Assembly (NCBI GenBank): GCA_905221615.1
Contig: CAJNDT010004891.1
Coordinates: forward strand, 479,501-543,500
DNA from: Symbiodinium sp. CCMP2592
Taxonomy: Eukaryota; Sar; Dinophyceae; Suessiales; Symbiodiniaceae
Direction: 5' to 3'
Length of the DNA stretch: 64,000 bases
Shown: one piece after another, positions 23,796-35,584 of the stretch
How the letters are laid out: every line of letters begins with the position of its first letter
Position numbering within the stretch: the stretch's first letter is position 1
Position numbers and translations under genes: made by a program
Notes under the pieces: generated by a model
Database searches by the model: none
What the model saw: only the letters and a program-made list of their open reading frames with translations
Told to the model about the DNA's origin: nothing

Positions 23796-26400
23796 GTCTC
23801 GATTCCGACTTGGTCGAGCGGCTCCTTGCGGCGCTGCCCTCGACAGGTGGGTGCTAGGCAGATCTGCAGCGTGATAGTCACCTCAGAGAACGTCTGAGCG
23901 CAGGCTTTGTGTTGGACAGCCGCAGCTACGAGATCCTCGTAAACATGCACTTCACGCTGCTGCCCCGGCAACATCAACACTTGCCGTTTTGCCCCCACTT
24001 CTCCTTCTTTCCTCGTTCTCTCCCGTGCCCGTCTCAGGCTGCGGAACTTCGAGATGGTGGATCTGCTGGTCGCGCAGGCAAAGGCCGCCAAGGTCGGAGA
24101 CGCTGAGACGACTCCCCTCGCTTTCTGCGCCTCGCTCCCGTCCCCGAGGTCCCTTTGACGACGCGAGCCTCCATCGTGCTCATCAAGACGGCGCTGAAGA
24201 CGCAGAACTTCAAGGATGCCCGGAGCCCCAGAGGGAGCAGAGCGAGCGAGTCGCGGAGACGTCCCGCCGGCGGGGCCGGGGGCCGGAGCGGTTGGCTTTG
24301 GCCCTCCCCTCTCCCCCCTTTCCGAGGCCTTGAGCACCTTCCGCGAGCTCAAGTCCCTCTGGACAGGCGGACGAAAGACAGACTCGAGAGAGAGATGCTT
24401 TCATATGATGATGCTCTTTAGTCTCTGAGGCTTTCCTCTGCTTTCATATATTTCCGTGTGGCTTTCCAGGCCCGGCCGCGGCGGGACCCTCCACGGCCCC
24501 ACGCCAGATCGCAGACAGCCTGGTTTGCATGCTCGGTTCTCCGCTGGATTCCGGGAACCGCCGTCGGCGCCCATGAGGTTGGTCACCTCGTCGACATGGC
24601 TTGCAAGGAGAGATTTCGGGGACGTCAGCAAACGAGAGCGATGCCCGGTGTGCATCTTGGCTTTAGTGCTGGATTCTGCGACAGGAGCATGAGCTGAAGC
24701 TGTTTCTCCCCGAGCTTGCGACAGTGCCTTTGTCGGAGGATGCCAGAGGCCTCAGTCGCCCGGAGCAGAGTTCCAGGAGTTGGGATGACCTGCTTCAAAT
24801 CTAAGGCCATTCAGGCCATGGTCACCGAAGCCGTGCGAGAGAAGGATGAGGAGCTCCTGCAGCAGGCCTTTCTTCAGACTCACTTCGCGCGCCCCGTGGG
24901 CGGCGCTTGCGGTTCTGCATGCTAGGTCGAATCTCTTGCACGAGAGAAGGACATCGTAAGGGGCCCAGCCCAGCTGTTGCTGCAGCGGAGCCAGCGCCGC
25001 AATACGGGATCCAGAGGCATTTTCCGAGTCGACATACGGCCTGCTCATGAAGGGATACCGAGGCAACATTTTGCTGCCCTCAGTTGCTTGAGATGCTTGA
25101 CCGCGGACCCGCCTCCGCTTGACAGATCACGACAGCAAAGTCGAGAAGCTTTTCCAAGAGGCCGTGGCCAAGAAGCCAGACGCAGGACAGCCCATGCCGA
25201 ACGTCATACCTTGGCTTGGGCACAGAGATCCATGTTCCGCAGATCTCCGTCGCAATGATTGCTCATCACTCCTTGCCCACCACAACTTGCATATATGCGG
25301 CGTGCGCAAGAGTTGAGGGCTTGGACTTTTGCAGGACCCGACTTGTGCCTGGCACTGTTGGCATGCTGCCAGCAGCTTCCGGCTCAGACGAAAAGTTGCG
25401 CTGCTCTGCGGTTAAGCTGTTTAGCTTGAAGTCTGAGGTCGCGAAATTTTGCTCTCGTCAGGGGCTTGGCAATATTCGAAGGGGCTCGTCCAAAAGCAAC
25501 GTCTGACATTCTTGAGTCTGCCTGTCCCCTGCATTCCTCTGCTGAATTCTTGGGAGCTTCGGACTTTGGAGATGTTGAGCTCAGCCGGGCCAGGCTGACC
25601 AGGCGTACAAGCACTTCTCTGAGAACATGCCGCGGGGCTCCTGGCATTCGGCCAATCACATGGTACAGCCTTTGAATGGCTGTAGACTACTGTGGCTTAT
25701 CCATACGGTGTAGAGCTGTCATACTGCGTGCTCGTAGACTCTACATACACGCATACACATGTACCTGCATACACGTATGCATGCAGACATGCACACATGC
25801 ATACGTGTATACATGTACGAATGCATACTATGTAAGTATATACAATGCATACCTGTACACATATGTGTCTTTCGTGCCAAATTCTGTAGTTTTTGTTGCT
25901 TGTACGCAAACGATACTGTGAAGCATTGTTGTTGTATGCAGTTGAAGCTGTGCACCGTGCACGAACGAGGGCGGCAGTCTTGGCTGCTTTCCTTCGCTTC
26001 CACTTCGAGGCGTTTGACGAACGGGCAGAATGCTTGCAGCTTACTATGCACCGTGTGAGCTGCTTGCCAGGTCGAGAACTACGAGAGGGTCTGTGACATG
26101 TATGCCACAGCCCGAGCAAGTCACGGGCCTCGTAGTCCTGGCGGTCACCGGCACGCAGCATGTGCGAACCGCAAACTGATTGCAAGGCTACATAATCAGT
26201 CACTACTCAATCTATGATCTTGCAGACGACACCTCGAAAATTCTCTCCATGTTTGTGACACAAGCCAGCACTGCCTTGACAATGCGCAGCCAAAGCTCAG
26301 GAGAAGGATGCCGCCCCGCTGCGCGAGAAGGCAGCGGCTGAAGGCCCTTCAGACGTCAGACACAGGCTGCTCAAGGTCACTTCATGTTGGTGAAAGTCTG
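23796..26400 (+). CDS. Pentatricopeptide-repeat (PPR) protein, multi-exon (PPR-2)
   Basis: PPR proteins are helical-repeat RNA binders acting mostly in chloroplasts and mitochondria. Phase-consistent exons are 23796-23846, 23904-23958, 24038-24092, 24149-24217, 24327-24366, 24470-24522, 24578-24607, 24685-24741, 24806-24865, 24926-24955, 25029-25062, 25126-25185 and one from 25335. Their joined frame gives helical repeats such as SYEILVNMHFTLL, NFEMVDLLVAQAKAAK, TTRASIVLIKTALKTQNFKD, ALSTFRELKSLWTG, STYGLLMKGYR, VEKLFQEAVAKKPDAG and DLCLALLACC. Later pieces include AYKHFSENMPRG (about 25604) and NYERVCDMYATARAS (about 26076). Introns are 56-149 nt; six start with GC, four with GT and two with GA. 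The order of motifs agrees with the dinoflagellate PPR family as I remember it. No start ATG or stop was fixed; frames to about 26400 (DDTSKILSMFVTQA, EKDAAPLREKAAAEG) are plausible later exons. Confidence 0.75.
25738..25870. repeat. CATA/CATG microsatellite
   Basis: An imperfect tetranucleotide tract (acatgcatac-type). It lies between the AYKHFSENM and NYERVCDMY exons of PPR-2, so it is probably intronic. Confidence 0.75.
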
Positions 26401-27000
26401 AGTGCACTAGGAAATTATCTATCTAGTAGATGCGGATAACTGTCTGGCGATGCCGTGCGTATTAGGATTCGGGCAGGACCCAGACTCCGTGTCACTGTCC
26501 GCAAAGCCATGAAACATCCGTAACCCCAAGCCTTTCACCGGAGAGTTCACGCTCTTCTGGGCCTCCTGTGAAGGCAGAGCCATCCTTGACTCTCGCGTCG
26601 AGCGGGGGAGCCGAGGAATCAGAAGCATGCGCTGAAGTAACACAAACGCTTGCTAGCAGCAATGAGCAAAATCGGTAGAAATGTGTGCAACAATGATGTT
26701 GGTAAGCGCGTGTAAACGATGATCGGAGCGTGGCGGTGGCACGCTTCGCGCATTTGGCATTTGCATCGTGAATTCCCGATGTTTCGGGTGGTGATGCGGT
26801 GATAGGGCACCAATCCGGAAGCCTCGGCAAAGGCGATGCGTCATGAACGCCGCCCTGAAGTGCGGGCGCAGCAAGCTGGTGCTTTCGCCCCCCGTTGCAC
26901 GACTGCTCCTCGGTTGGTGCTCTCTGATACAGGAAGCTTCCGCGAGGGTGTTAGCTGCCGAAATCCTTTGGCTCCGAGCTCACAAGTGAGTCGTTTACAG
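26401..27000. other. Gap with ambiguous frames
   Basis: A plus frame at about 26520-26635 reads PKPFTGEFTLFWASCEGR and ends in a tga; a minus frame over 26492-26830 has a signal-like FCSLLLASVCVTSAHA. Neither has a recognised family and they exclude each other. The last 60 bases lead into the oxidoreductase start. Confidence 0.25.
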
Positions 27001-27028
27001 TTCTTGGTGATCCGCGGCAGTTTGCCGC

Positions 27029-28364
27029 ATGGCTCAGTACGATGTTGTCATCTTCGGAGCGACTGGCTTTACCGGTTCTCTGATCCTGAAGTACTTCCAG
27101 TCGAAGGGAGGGTACAAGTTGGCTGTCTGCGGGCGAAATCAGAGCAAGCTGGACAAAGCGATTGAAGGTTTTCAGTCCAAGCCGGATGTTTATGTGCTGG
27201 ACGTGGTGAGTGCTACACAAGATGAGCTGAAGGAAGTTGTGAACAAGGCCAAATGTGTTTGTACGGCTGTGGGGCCTTTCGTTGAATACGGAGAACCTCT
27301 TGTACAGGCGTGTGCAGAGCTGGGGGTGGACTACGTGGACACCAGCGGCGAAAGCACATTCATGAGAAAGATGATCGAGAAGTATGATACAGCTGCCAAG
27401 AAGAGCGGCTCTCGAATTGTGATCCACTGTGGACAAGATTGTGTTCCCTGGGATTTGGCCGTCTGGAAGCTGTGGAAGCTTCTCGGGTCTGAGCTCACAG
27501 GAGTCAAGATCTTCGGAGAAATGCGGACTTGCCCAAGCGGGGGAACGATGAGCACCGCCATGCTTAACATGCAACAGAAGCCAAGCAAAAGCTCACTAGG
27601 CTTCGACCCGCTCTATCTTGCGGATGGAGCGAAGTCCGAGTGCCTGACTCAGGTCGACCTTCCGAAAGGCAGCTGGGCTTCAACAGCATCTCCTCGGGTG
27701 CAAACGGCCGTAGGCCCTAGGTCCTAGGTCCTAGGGCGCTACTGATCGTGTTTTGAGGGTATGTGCACCTCCATGCCTTGAGATTCCTTTGGGTCTCGGA
27801 CTCGTGTGAGAGAGTGCGGTTGAAGTCTCGGGAGGCAGCCAGTACTACGAGGAAATGGGGCAGAAGGGCGGGCCTTGGATCATGGGACCGGTGATGGCAA
27901 ATGCCGTGCGCAGAACCAACGCGGTCCTAAAGATGGTGCCAGACCTGAAGTATCACGAGGCAATGCTGGAGAGCAGCGAGGTTGGCCTGTCGACTCTGAC
28001 CACCCTCGCCTTGGGCGTGAGCGTCTATCTGCCCTTCACTCAGCCCCTTTGGTACAGGCTGGGTGTGATCCCAGAGCCCGGTGTGGGACCGAGCCAGGAG
28101 GAGATGGAGCAAGGCTTCCTGACCCTCACCGCCTTTGCCGACACCAAGAGCAAGAGCCCCAAGTGCAAGGCCGTCATGAAGTTCTACACGGATCCCGGCT
28201 ACAAGGACACCGCGCGGATGTGCGCAGAGGCAGCCTTGGCCCTGACGGATCTGCCGAAGTCCTCAAAACAAGGCGGTGTCTACTCACCGGCCGCGGCCTG
28301 TGGGGAAGGACTCTTCCAGCGTCTCCTCGCCACGGGCACCACCTGGGAGGTCACAGACCTCTAG
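27029..28364 (+). CDS. Saccharopine dehydrogenase-like oxidoreductase (SCCPDH family)
   Basis: Exon 1 starts at an ATG in a strong context (gccgcATGg). Its N-terminus, YDVVIFGATGFTG (residues 4-16), is the NAD(P)-binding Rossmann loop of the SCCPDH/trans-acting enoyl reductase family. AVGPFVEYGEPLVQACAELG and VDYVDTSGES follow, both highly typical, then a conserved Cys-His region (IHCGQDCVPWD). Exon 1 stays open to 27725. Exon 2 joins near 27812-27838 and continues through GPWIMGPVMANAVRRTNAVL and GFLTLTAFADT to the C-terminal GGVYSPAAACGEGL and a tag at 28362-28364. One intron of about 130-190 nt separates them. Phase-0 donor candidates are gtcgac (27653), gtgcaa (27698) and gtaggc (27710), and the AG at 27811-27812 gives a phase-0 acceptor; I could not choose. 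The total of about 400 residues is the normal family length. The family's substrate in algae is unsettled; lipid-droplet or mitochondrial association is known for animal members. Confidence 0.9.
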
Positions 28365-28403
28365 CCACCACCAAGCAGCTGGCTTGCGGCTGTTTGCATT
28401 CGC

Positions 28404-28771
28404 GTGTACCCGCGCATCAAGACGTGGGGAAAGAGCCTGCTGCCGCCACACCGGTCTGTTGCTGGAGCACCTTCTATCAGAGTTGCATCTGGCCGATCGC
28501 AGGCACAATCCCTCCTCTCCGAGAATCCGCCTGGGCCTCACGAATGCGCAGAGCACAGAGTGCACCGCACTGGCGCTGTGATCTCACCAAGGTTGGATGT
28601 TGCCAAGCACATCACGATGATTCGCAGCTGTGCTGTCGAGCAGAACCTGGAAGGAGCCAAGACCTTGGAGCACGTTTAAGACTGCGGCAAGAACTGTCCA
28701 ATCTTGAGTGCCACATAGTGCCACATATATCTACAGCTATATATATATATATATACACGTATATTATGTGT

Positions 28772-28805
<34 letters not shown>

Positions 28806-29129
28806 CGGTCGTGTGTGTGTATATATATATATATATATACACACATATATACATAAATATTTACATATATATATATATGCATAGGTACATGTCCGTGTAT
28901 ACATACATACATACATACTCCCACACATGCACAGATATTCACGTGCATAACAAGTGCGCGAATGAACAAGCAACAGGAACGTTCATTGAATGAGACATGA
29001 AAGGTTCTCTCTGTCTCTTGTACGCGCCCTGTCTCTTGTGATGTATAAAATAGTAAAGAAATAAAATAACTAAATAGTATATATATATATATATGTATAT
29101 ATGTATATGCACATAAACATATAAGTACG

Positions 29130-29160
<31 letters not shown>

Positions 29161-29226
29161 AGATATCTAGATAGATACAAACATATATATGTTTATATGC
29201 AGACACACGTAGACACACGTACATGT

Positions 29227-29257
<31 letters not shown>

Positions 29258-32200
29258 GATATAGGTATGTATGCATGCAGGATGTACATGTCTGTTCTGA
29301 GGCGATGAACGTCTTTCAGTCCCTGAAGAGCAGCGGAGCTGAGCTCAACAGCGTCGTTTACAACACTGTGCTGGATGCCGGGGGCCGAGGGGGCCGATAG
29401 AGTGCGATGCATGCTTTGCAAGACATGATATGTCTGCGATATATGTGCATGGTGCAAGTGGCTGTGACTTCGTTTCCCTCGCAGCACGCAGCCACACCCT
29501 TTGCTTTTCTTGCCTCCTGCAGGCCTGCGTGGAATGCTCGAAGTTGGAGAAGGCTGAGGCATGGATGGAGCAGATGAAGAAAGACGTGCGGGTCTTGGGG
29601 TGTTCCATTTAAATTTGGTTCACTCTGTAGAACAGACTTGACCGGAGACGGGATGCATGAGACAATATGAAATAGGAGCATGAGCACAGATCCACCGCGC
29701 TCAACACCAAGGGCATGTCTGACGTCGTCAGCTACAACACCCTCATCAAAGCCCACCTCCAGGCAGCGTCGCAGTGGCTACCATGAAAACAGGCCGCCCT
29801 CCACAATTCTTCTCTGCAGGCCGGGCATATGGGAAAGGCCCGAGCGCTGGTTGAAGAGATGAGGGCACCGGCCTCGGCCTGACTGACATCGGCCCGCTTT
29901 GAGGGGAGGGGCGTGCTGCGCATGGACCTTTCGATGCAGGTTGCGCAGCTGCAGCCGCGTGGCCCTCGGTTTGTGTTACGTCTCCAGACAGCCGCTATCA
30001 TTGCTTCACGGTTTGTTGCTTAAGGCTTAGTCACTAGTGCCAAGGAACTGCATCACTTTCAACGAAATTGTCAACGCCACCGTTTCCAGCCCTGACCGGA
30101 GGGTGCGGGCTGAGGCCTCTGCGGTTGTGGCAAATTAGCTTCGTACAGCGTGGAGGGTTCTGCAAGAGGGCGTCGTGCTCATGGAAGGCCGTGCGCAGAC
30201 CGGTTTCTGGAAACACATGGCATCGTGCCTGCAGCTACCAAGCTCAAGTGCAAGCTCGTGCTGGGCTTTGGCAGCTAGTTGATGAAGCCTAGACCTGCTA
30301 CAACCGAGACGGCTACATGCTCGGATAGTTTCGTCAGCCACTTGCCGTCTAAATCCCAAAGCTTTCCTTCGCAAGCTTCACAGATCCTTGGCTCGGGGCG
30401 ACGCTTCTCTCGTCCTGTCGCCATGCTACGGTCATGGATACGGCTTCTGCTTCTACTTCTCAGATCTCAATGTGCTCAAGGTGTATTCACGGAGCTGTCT
30501 GAGACGCACGCTGAAGTTGAGGTCGGAGTTCAAAACTCCAGCTTGCATGGCTGCCATTTTGAACCCAAGTTGTGCTGCTAGGTGCACTGGAAGCGGCTTG
30601 GGGCCCTTGTCGATGATCTGCCACGTGGTGGCAACGGTTTTACTGCTTGGGGCGGGGTGGTTTCGACTGCAACGATGGCTGCCAAATTAAACGCTGTATG
30701 CTGAGGCAAGTGGCTAGTAAGCTTCCACTGCCTCCCGGATCACCTGCGGCTGAAATCGCACCGTGTCTGCAAAGATTTCTCACAAGTCTGCTGCCGTCGT
30801 CAGTGAGACTGCTCGGGGCAGCTCCAGGCTGCGACTGCGCACGATCGGGTCTCCATGAAAGTGGTGCAAGATCTCGAAAGCCTCCAGATCGAGTTCAAGG
30901 CTTTGCAGCGGCAGGCGCGTCACAGTCAGACTGCGGTAAGGCAAGCACACCCCCAGATCCTGCAAGACGACCGCCTCCGCACCACAGGCACACGAAATCG
31001 GAAGGGAAGTCTCCAACAACGGAGAACTGGCGAGGCATCCGCTCACAGAGCCCTACATGCAGAAAGTGCGACTTTTCTTCCCTAAGCTCAGAGACTCGGT
31101 CGCCGTGCTTGAGAAGGCGCGGACAGCGTCTTGCGATGTCTTGCGCTTGTTAGTGCGACTTGCTGCGCCCGTCTCGCCGTGTCGGTGCAGGAATTCAGCA
31201 GGGTGATGGGCAAAGCACCGCCGCCGATGCAGATCGACACAAAAGTGAACACATTCTGCGGACACACCGTCCAAAGTCTCCGTGCAAGGGCCAAGAAACG
31301 GCTGGCACGTGATTCGCGGTCATTCAAAACCAAGGCGATAGAAGCCGCGTCCCTGTATCGCGAACGGCAGCTCCATATGCAAGACAAGCAGCGAGAGATG
31401 CTGACTCGCATGCAAGGTCCGGATTGGCCCAAGGAGGACTGGCCCCTCACCAACTCCGATGCGAAGCACGTGGGGGATGCCGAAAACATCATTCACTCTG
31501 GACTGGATGAGCTAAATAGGCGACTGGGGCCTACTGGTGGTGTGGCACAGGTGCACGAAACAGGGGATGAGATTGTTCTGGAGATTGTCATTGCCCTTGG
31601 CGAGATGATGTCGTGCTACACCAAGCTTATCGATAGACATGCAGAGAAGGTGAAACGAAGCCAGAAAAAGGCAGAGAAGTCAGGGAGGAGAGAGGAGGAG
31701 GTTTCGAGCCCGAACCCAAGCCATCCAAGCCCCGAGCCAAGGCTTGGAGGGTTCGGCTTGGGGAGCTTGGGGACGCTGGGGCTCAGTGCTCCGGAGATTC
31801 CTCTTCCCACGCCAAGCCCTCCCAGCAATCTTGGAGAGTTGGCCTGGGTGGGGAGCAGCTTGGGAGGCCTAGGCCGCCCCGAGCCCGACCTGAATGCCTG
31901 GGGAGGCCTCAGCCCGCCGGCGCCTAGTCCCAAGCCGCAGAACCTGGACAGCCGATGGACGGCCGCGCAGCCCGTGTACAACGACGCCGAGCTCTGACCC
32001 TAGCTTCCCGCTTCCCATCCTCTTCGCCCTCCTCCAGCATGCCGCCTCGCCCCAACCCAGAGAGCCACGCTTCCGATCTCGGAGGTGCATGGAGATGAAG
32101 GAGGTCTGGTCGATCTTGGTCTAAAGGCTGTGACGAATGGAGCAGGAAGGCCGAACGGGCTGGTGACTGGAGCCTGCAGCGTTTCCCAGCAACCGCCTGT

Positions 32201-35200
32201 GAGCTGGCTTGGCAGCGAGGGGGAGGAAAAGCGAGACGCGCAAAGCAGCATTGTTCAGAGCGTCGAAGCCCAGACCCCTAGTCTGTTTAACCCTCCGGCA
32301 AGTCAAGGGGCTTATCGCCGTAAGCCTTAGATTGCAGACCGTGTCAGGTTTGGAAGGTCATCCAGGAGATGCAGGCTGCGGGTGTGAAGCCCAATCAGGT
32401 CACTTGCCGCGGTCTCAGCGCTCCGTTGGCGGCTCTCAGCCGAATCCTAGTTTCTGTCCCTGCCTTGCGGGTTCGAAAAAAGAGTGCCGCCAAAGGCTCG
32501 ATTCTGCTGAAGAACCTCAACGGCTCCTCGCCGGAGTCCGACATCAACCACACGTGGCGGGCTCGGAGCGGAGCACGCGAGTCGCCGCCAGTAGCCTCTT
32601 TGGACTCTCGGCCTCTTTCAGAAGTTTTTCCCGACGAGGATGCAGCTGATCAATGACATGGAGGAGCAGCTCGACGAGGTCCTGCTCTCCTCGGTGGTCC
32701 GGGGCCTTCAGAAGCTCCACCGTCACCGCCGGCTCCACCTGATTGCTCCTTCTGGGAATCAGGTGGAGGCCTGCGTGCGCATCGGGAAGCCGGACCTCCT
32801 GAACACCAAGTTGAGGCAATCAGTGCTCGTGTTTTGCTTGCAGGTTGTCATCTACTTCTATCTGGCACGAGCAGACTGGTCACCCGGCAGGCAGCTCATG
32901 TCGGGTGACATCAAAGTCAATGGCTCCCACACCTTCGGCAGCTTGATCAAGGCGGAGCTGAGAATCTTGCCTTGATCTTTTGCACATTCACGTATATTGA
33001 TCTCCTGAATCCTTGAGGGTTCTTTAGCGCACTGCATTGCTGCACGTTTTTGGAAGGCATACGGGCATGCCAGAGACATGAAGTCGGCCGCGTCCCCGTT
33101 CTGCAGCTCCAAAGCGTCTCCAGAGCGCGCGGCCACCACAGGTCTGGCGCTGCTGGAAGGAGATGCGCACGCGCACCGCCGCCACGTTGTGGCAACTGAG
33201 GGCCTCTCCGTCTCCGCCTCCTCAGCTCGCATGCACAGGCCACATCAAGCCCACCAGCATCACCGTCGGCTGCATGATCGAGGCCGATCAATGCATGAGC
33301 AAAAGCAAAAGCAGCCAAGAACTGTTCAGAGACTTCCTGGAGCTTGAGCCCTTGTGCAAGGAAGGGTTGCGGTAGGTGCACGCGGCGACGTGGCGACTCT
33401 ATCTGTTCTTTAACCTGCGTCGCAGATTCGAGTCCCTGTCCGTTTTCCTTTTGAACTTTGCAAAGGTTTCAGACGGCTGAGTAGCATCTTTGCGGTGTGA
33501 GTCAACTCCAGCTTGCACGGCCTCTTGCTCTCCTTCGCGGCCTTTCGCTTTCTTCGTTCAGCCTCATAGTTTGATTCATGCTGTAAAGTGAAGATTGTAA
33601 AGTTGTGATGCCACGTTGGCATTATGGAGCCGTCTCTTCAGTCTGAATCTAAACGTCGCCTGCTTCCGAGACTTTCTTCCGTGAGGCCGTGGTGTCGAAC
33701 GGGGACCCAGATGGAGCGTGGCATCTCATCCAAGAGCTGGGCGAGGATGTCGGGTCTTTCGGCAGCTCTCACCCGTGAGCCTGAACAGCTTCGACAGCTG
33801 TCTTGCTTTGGACCATGCCCGTCCTGTTCCAGGATCCCCATTGCAAGGGCATTCTCAACGCGGTGATCTACTGCTCCGTGTTGAAGGGCTTCACCCGCGA
33901 GAAGAATGCCGGGAAAGTCTGGTCCGTTTACGAGGCTCGACAGTCACCTGCATGTCCGAGCTGTTTCGGCGGGAGTTTTGTACTTGTATTCTCCTGACGG
34001 CGCAGGAAATGCAGAAGCGCAGTATTGATCTTTCGGCCGTGTCCTCGGACAGTTCGTTGCAGTCTCACACTGTGCACGATCTGATGACATGGGCAGATCG
34101 TCACCTACAACACGCTTCTTGACTGCTGCGCCCGCTGCTGCCGTACCTCCCTCGGTGCGATGCAAGATACAAGATATGATGTGAGCTAATGCTTCCCATG
34201 GCCGGTACAGTAGCTGCTGGTTGCATCGTGTTCTGTGTCGGTGCACTAGGCATGGATGGCGTGCCGGACATTCTGGCTGACATGAAGAAGGCAGCATCCA
34301 GCCCGGCGCCCCAAGCCGCAAAAGTAGTCTGGCAATCCGCGAAGGCCAACATCAAGCCGAACATCATCACCTACAGCACCATGCTGAAAGGTCATTGCCA
34401 AGTCGGCCAGCAGCTGAACCGGGGAGTTTCGCGTCATGTTCTGAAAGCCTCTCAGCAAACCGAGGCGACCTCTCCGCAGCCTTTAAGCTTGTCAAGGAGA
34501 TGAGGGAAGAGGTGACGGGAAGTCTCGAAACGGTTTCTACCAGATTTCTAAGAAGATCTGGAGAAGCGATCTCCCATGTTTGAAGCCGTCTGCGGTGAGC
34601 CATTGGCAGGCTGGATTGGTGCCGGATGAGATCATGTGACCACAGAGTTAGAGAATACCAGAGGAGAGATATCAGTTGGGAAGTTCATGTGCACAGCACT
34701 GGAAGTTCGGCCATGGACTTCATGGATAGTGCTGTGCTACTTGTAGGTACAACTCGCTCCTGGATGGCTGCGCCCAAAGCAGTCTGGTAGACGAGGGCTT
34801 GCGAGTGCTGAAGGAGATGGAGGCCCGCGAGCGGAAGATGCTCTGAGTTGGAGTGCTCCGTGCATCAGAGCGCTTGTAGGAAGCCGGCGTGAAACCGAGC
34901 AACTTCACCCTTTCTGTCCTGGTTCCAGCCTCGAAGAGGGAGCTCACTACCTGGGACGTGTCTCACGAAGCCAGCCTCAGGTCAAGCTGATGAGCCGTGC
35001 CCGTCGTGTGGACCAAGCTTTTGAGCTCGTCCGCTACCTGGGATTCTCAGTCGTGATGCAGTGGGTGTGTTGCTGTCCACTGACATGGCCGAGGTCAAGG
35101 AGTTGTCGGGCAAGTACCACCTCAGCCCGAACTCCCATGTCTATGCCAATCTCGCAGAAGCCTCAGATCTCGTTGTGGCGTCGTTCGTCGACGTGGGGAG

Positions 35201-35580
35201 ATGTCCTTGCACAGGTCCAGGCATGCTGCTTCAGCAAGCAGCTGCAGAGGGGCATCAGGACTCTGGAAGAGATGATGGAGCGCAAGGCGCGAACAGCATT
35301 AGTTTGTTTTCTAAACTTTGGACTTCTATACTATATGTGTCTGACAAGCAGCTTGCAGAATGACGAATGCCCCTTCCACATGCAACTCTTGTCCTACCCG
35401 CCATTCTGGAGAGACAACTGATCACGAGAAGCAGCAGCTAGAGGAGGTAGCAGGAGTGCGGACTGCTACAGGATGGATTTGAGGTTCTGAGCATTTGCGT
35501 CCATACCAGCGAGAGCAAGCGCACCAATGCGCCGCCCCAGACTGGACCAAGCCTCCTACCGCTGCTACAGAATGCATGTA
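28404..35580 (+). CDS. Large multi-exon pentatricopeptide-repeat protein (PPR-1)
   Basis: A PPR protein, presumably an organelle RNA-binding factor, split into more than 25 exons. Phase-consistent exons are: (28404)-28673, 29281-29376, 29523-29585, 29712-29762, 29820-about 29858, about 30045-30087, 32348-32405, 32496-32553, 32639-32696 and 32763-about 32820. Then come one ending 33172, 33239-33371, one ending 33934, 34006-34035, 34097-34136, 34250-34290, 34345-34405, 34465-34511, 34610-34635, 34747-34822, 34880-34921, 34981-35028, 35094-35153 and about 35236-35286. Diagnostic repeats in order: ITMIRSCAVEQNLEGAKTL, ELNSVVYNTVLDACVECSKL, DVVSYNTLIKAHLQAGHMGK, NCITFNEIVNA, EMQAAGVKPNQVTCSILLKN, VEACVRIGKPDLL, HIKPTSITVGCMIEA, NAVIYCSVLKGF, IVTYNTLLDCCARC, NIKPNIITYSTMLKGHC, LVPDEIMYNSLLDGCAQ and NFTLSVLVKLMSRARRVDQA. 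The region just after the oxidoreductase stop lacks an in-frame ATG before codon ITM, so the true start is unsettled. The last exons (to about 35580, PRLDQASYRCYRM) are the least certain. An unrelated gene sits in the 30.09-32.35 kb intron. Confidence 0.88.
28738..29278. repeat. (TA)n/(TG)n microsatellites filling a PPR-1 intron
   Basis: Several long (TA) runs occur (about 28738-28756, 28771-28788, 28819-28838, 28864-28878, 29078-29092, 29140-29160 and 29231-29256), with (GT) at about 28788-28804 and CATA repeats. The block occupies the 607 nt intron 28674-29280 and its last (TA) run ends about 25 bases before the acceptor. Frames through it give Tyr/Ile/Val low complexity and are not genes. 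Confidence 0.9.
30828..31997 (+). CDS. Three-exon coiled-coil protein nested in a PPR-1 intron
   Basis: Three exons join in one frame, all in phase 0. Exon A (about 30828 or ATG 30855, to 30935) reads KVVQDLESLQIEFKALQRQ and ends at a canonical gtaagg donor. Exon B (30988-31137, 50 codons) includes HEIGREVSNNGELARHPL and KLRDSVAVLEKARTASCD. Exon C (31191-31997) starts EFSRVMGKAPPPMQIDTKV and ends with tga. The introns are only 52 and 53 nt, both GT-AG. Exon C has a helical, basic middle (SLRARAKKRLARDSRSFKTK, AASLYRERQLHMQDKQREML), then IVLEIVIALGEMMSCYTKL, then a Pro/Gly/Leu-rich tail of about 90 residues. If ATG 30855 is the start the protein is 344 residues. I do not recognise the family. 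It lies between two PPR-1 exons on the same strand. Confidence 0.7.
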
Positions 35581-35584
35581 AAAT

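Noticed and set aside
26960..26982. Possible dinoflagellate spliced-leader relic (tttggctc near the oxidoreductase start)
   Set aside because: Only a short core agrees with the leader and it is interrupted; not enough to claim a retro-inserted leader.
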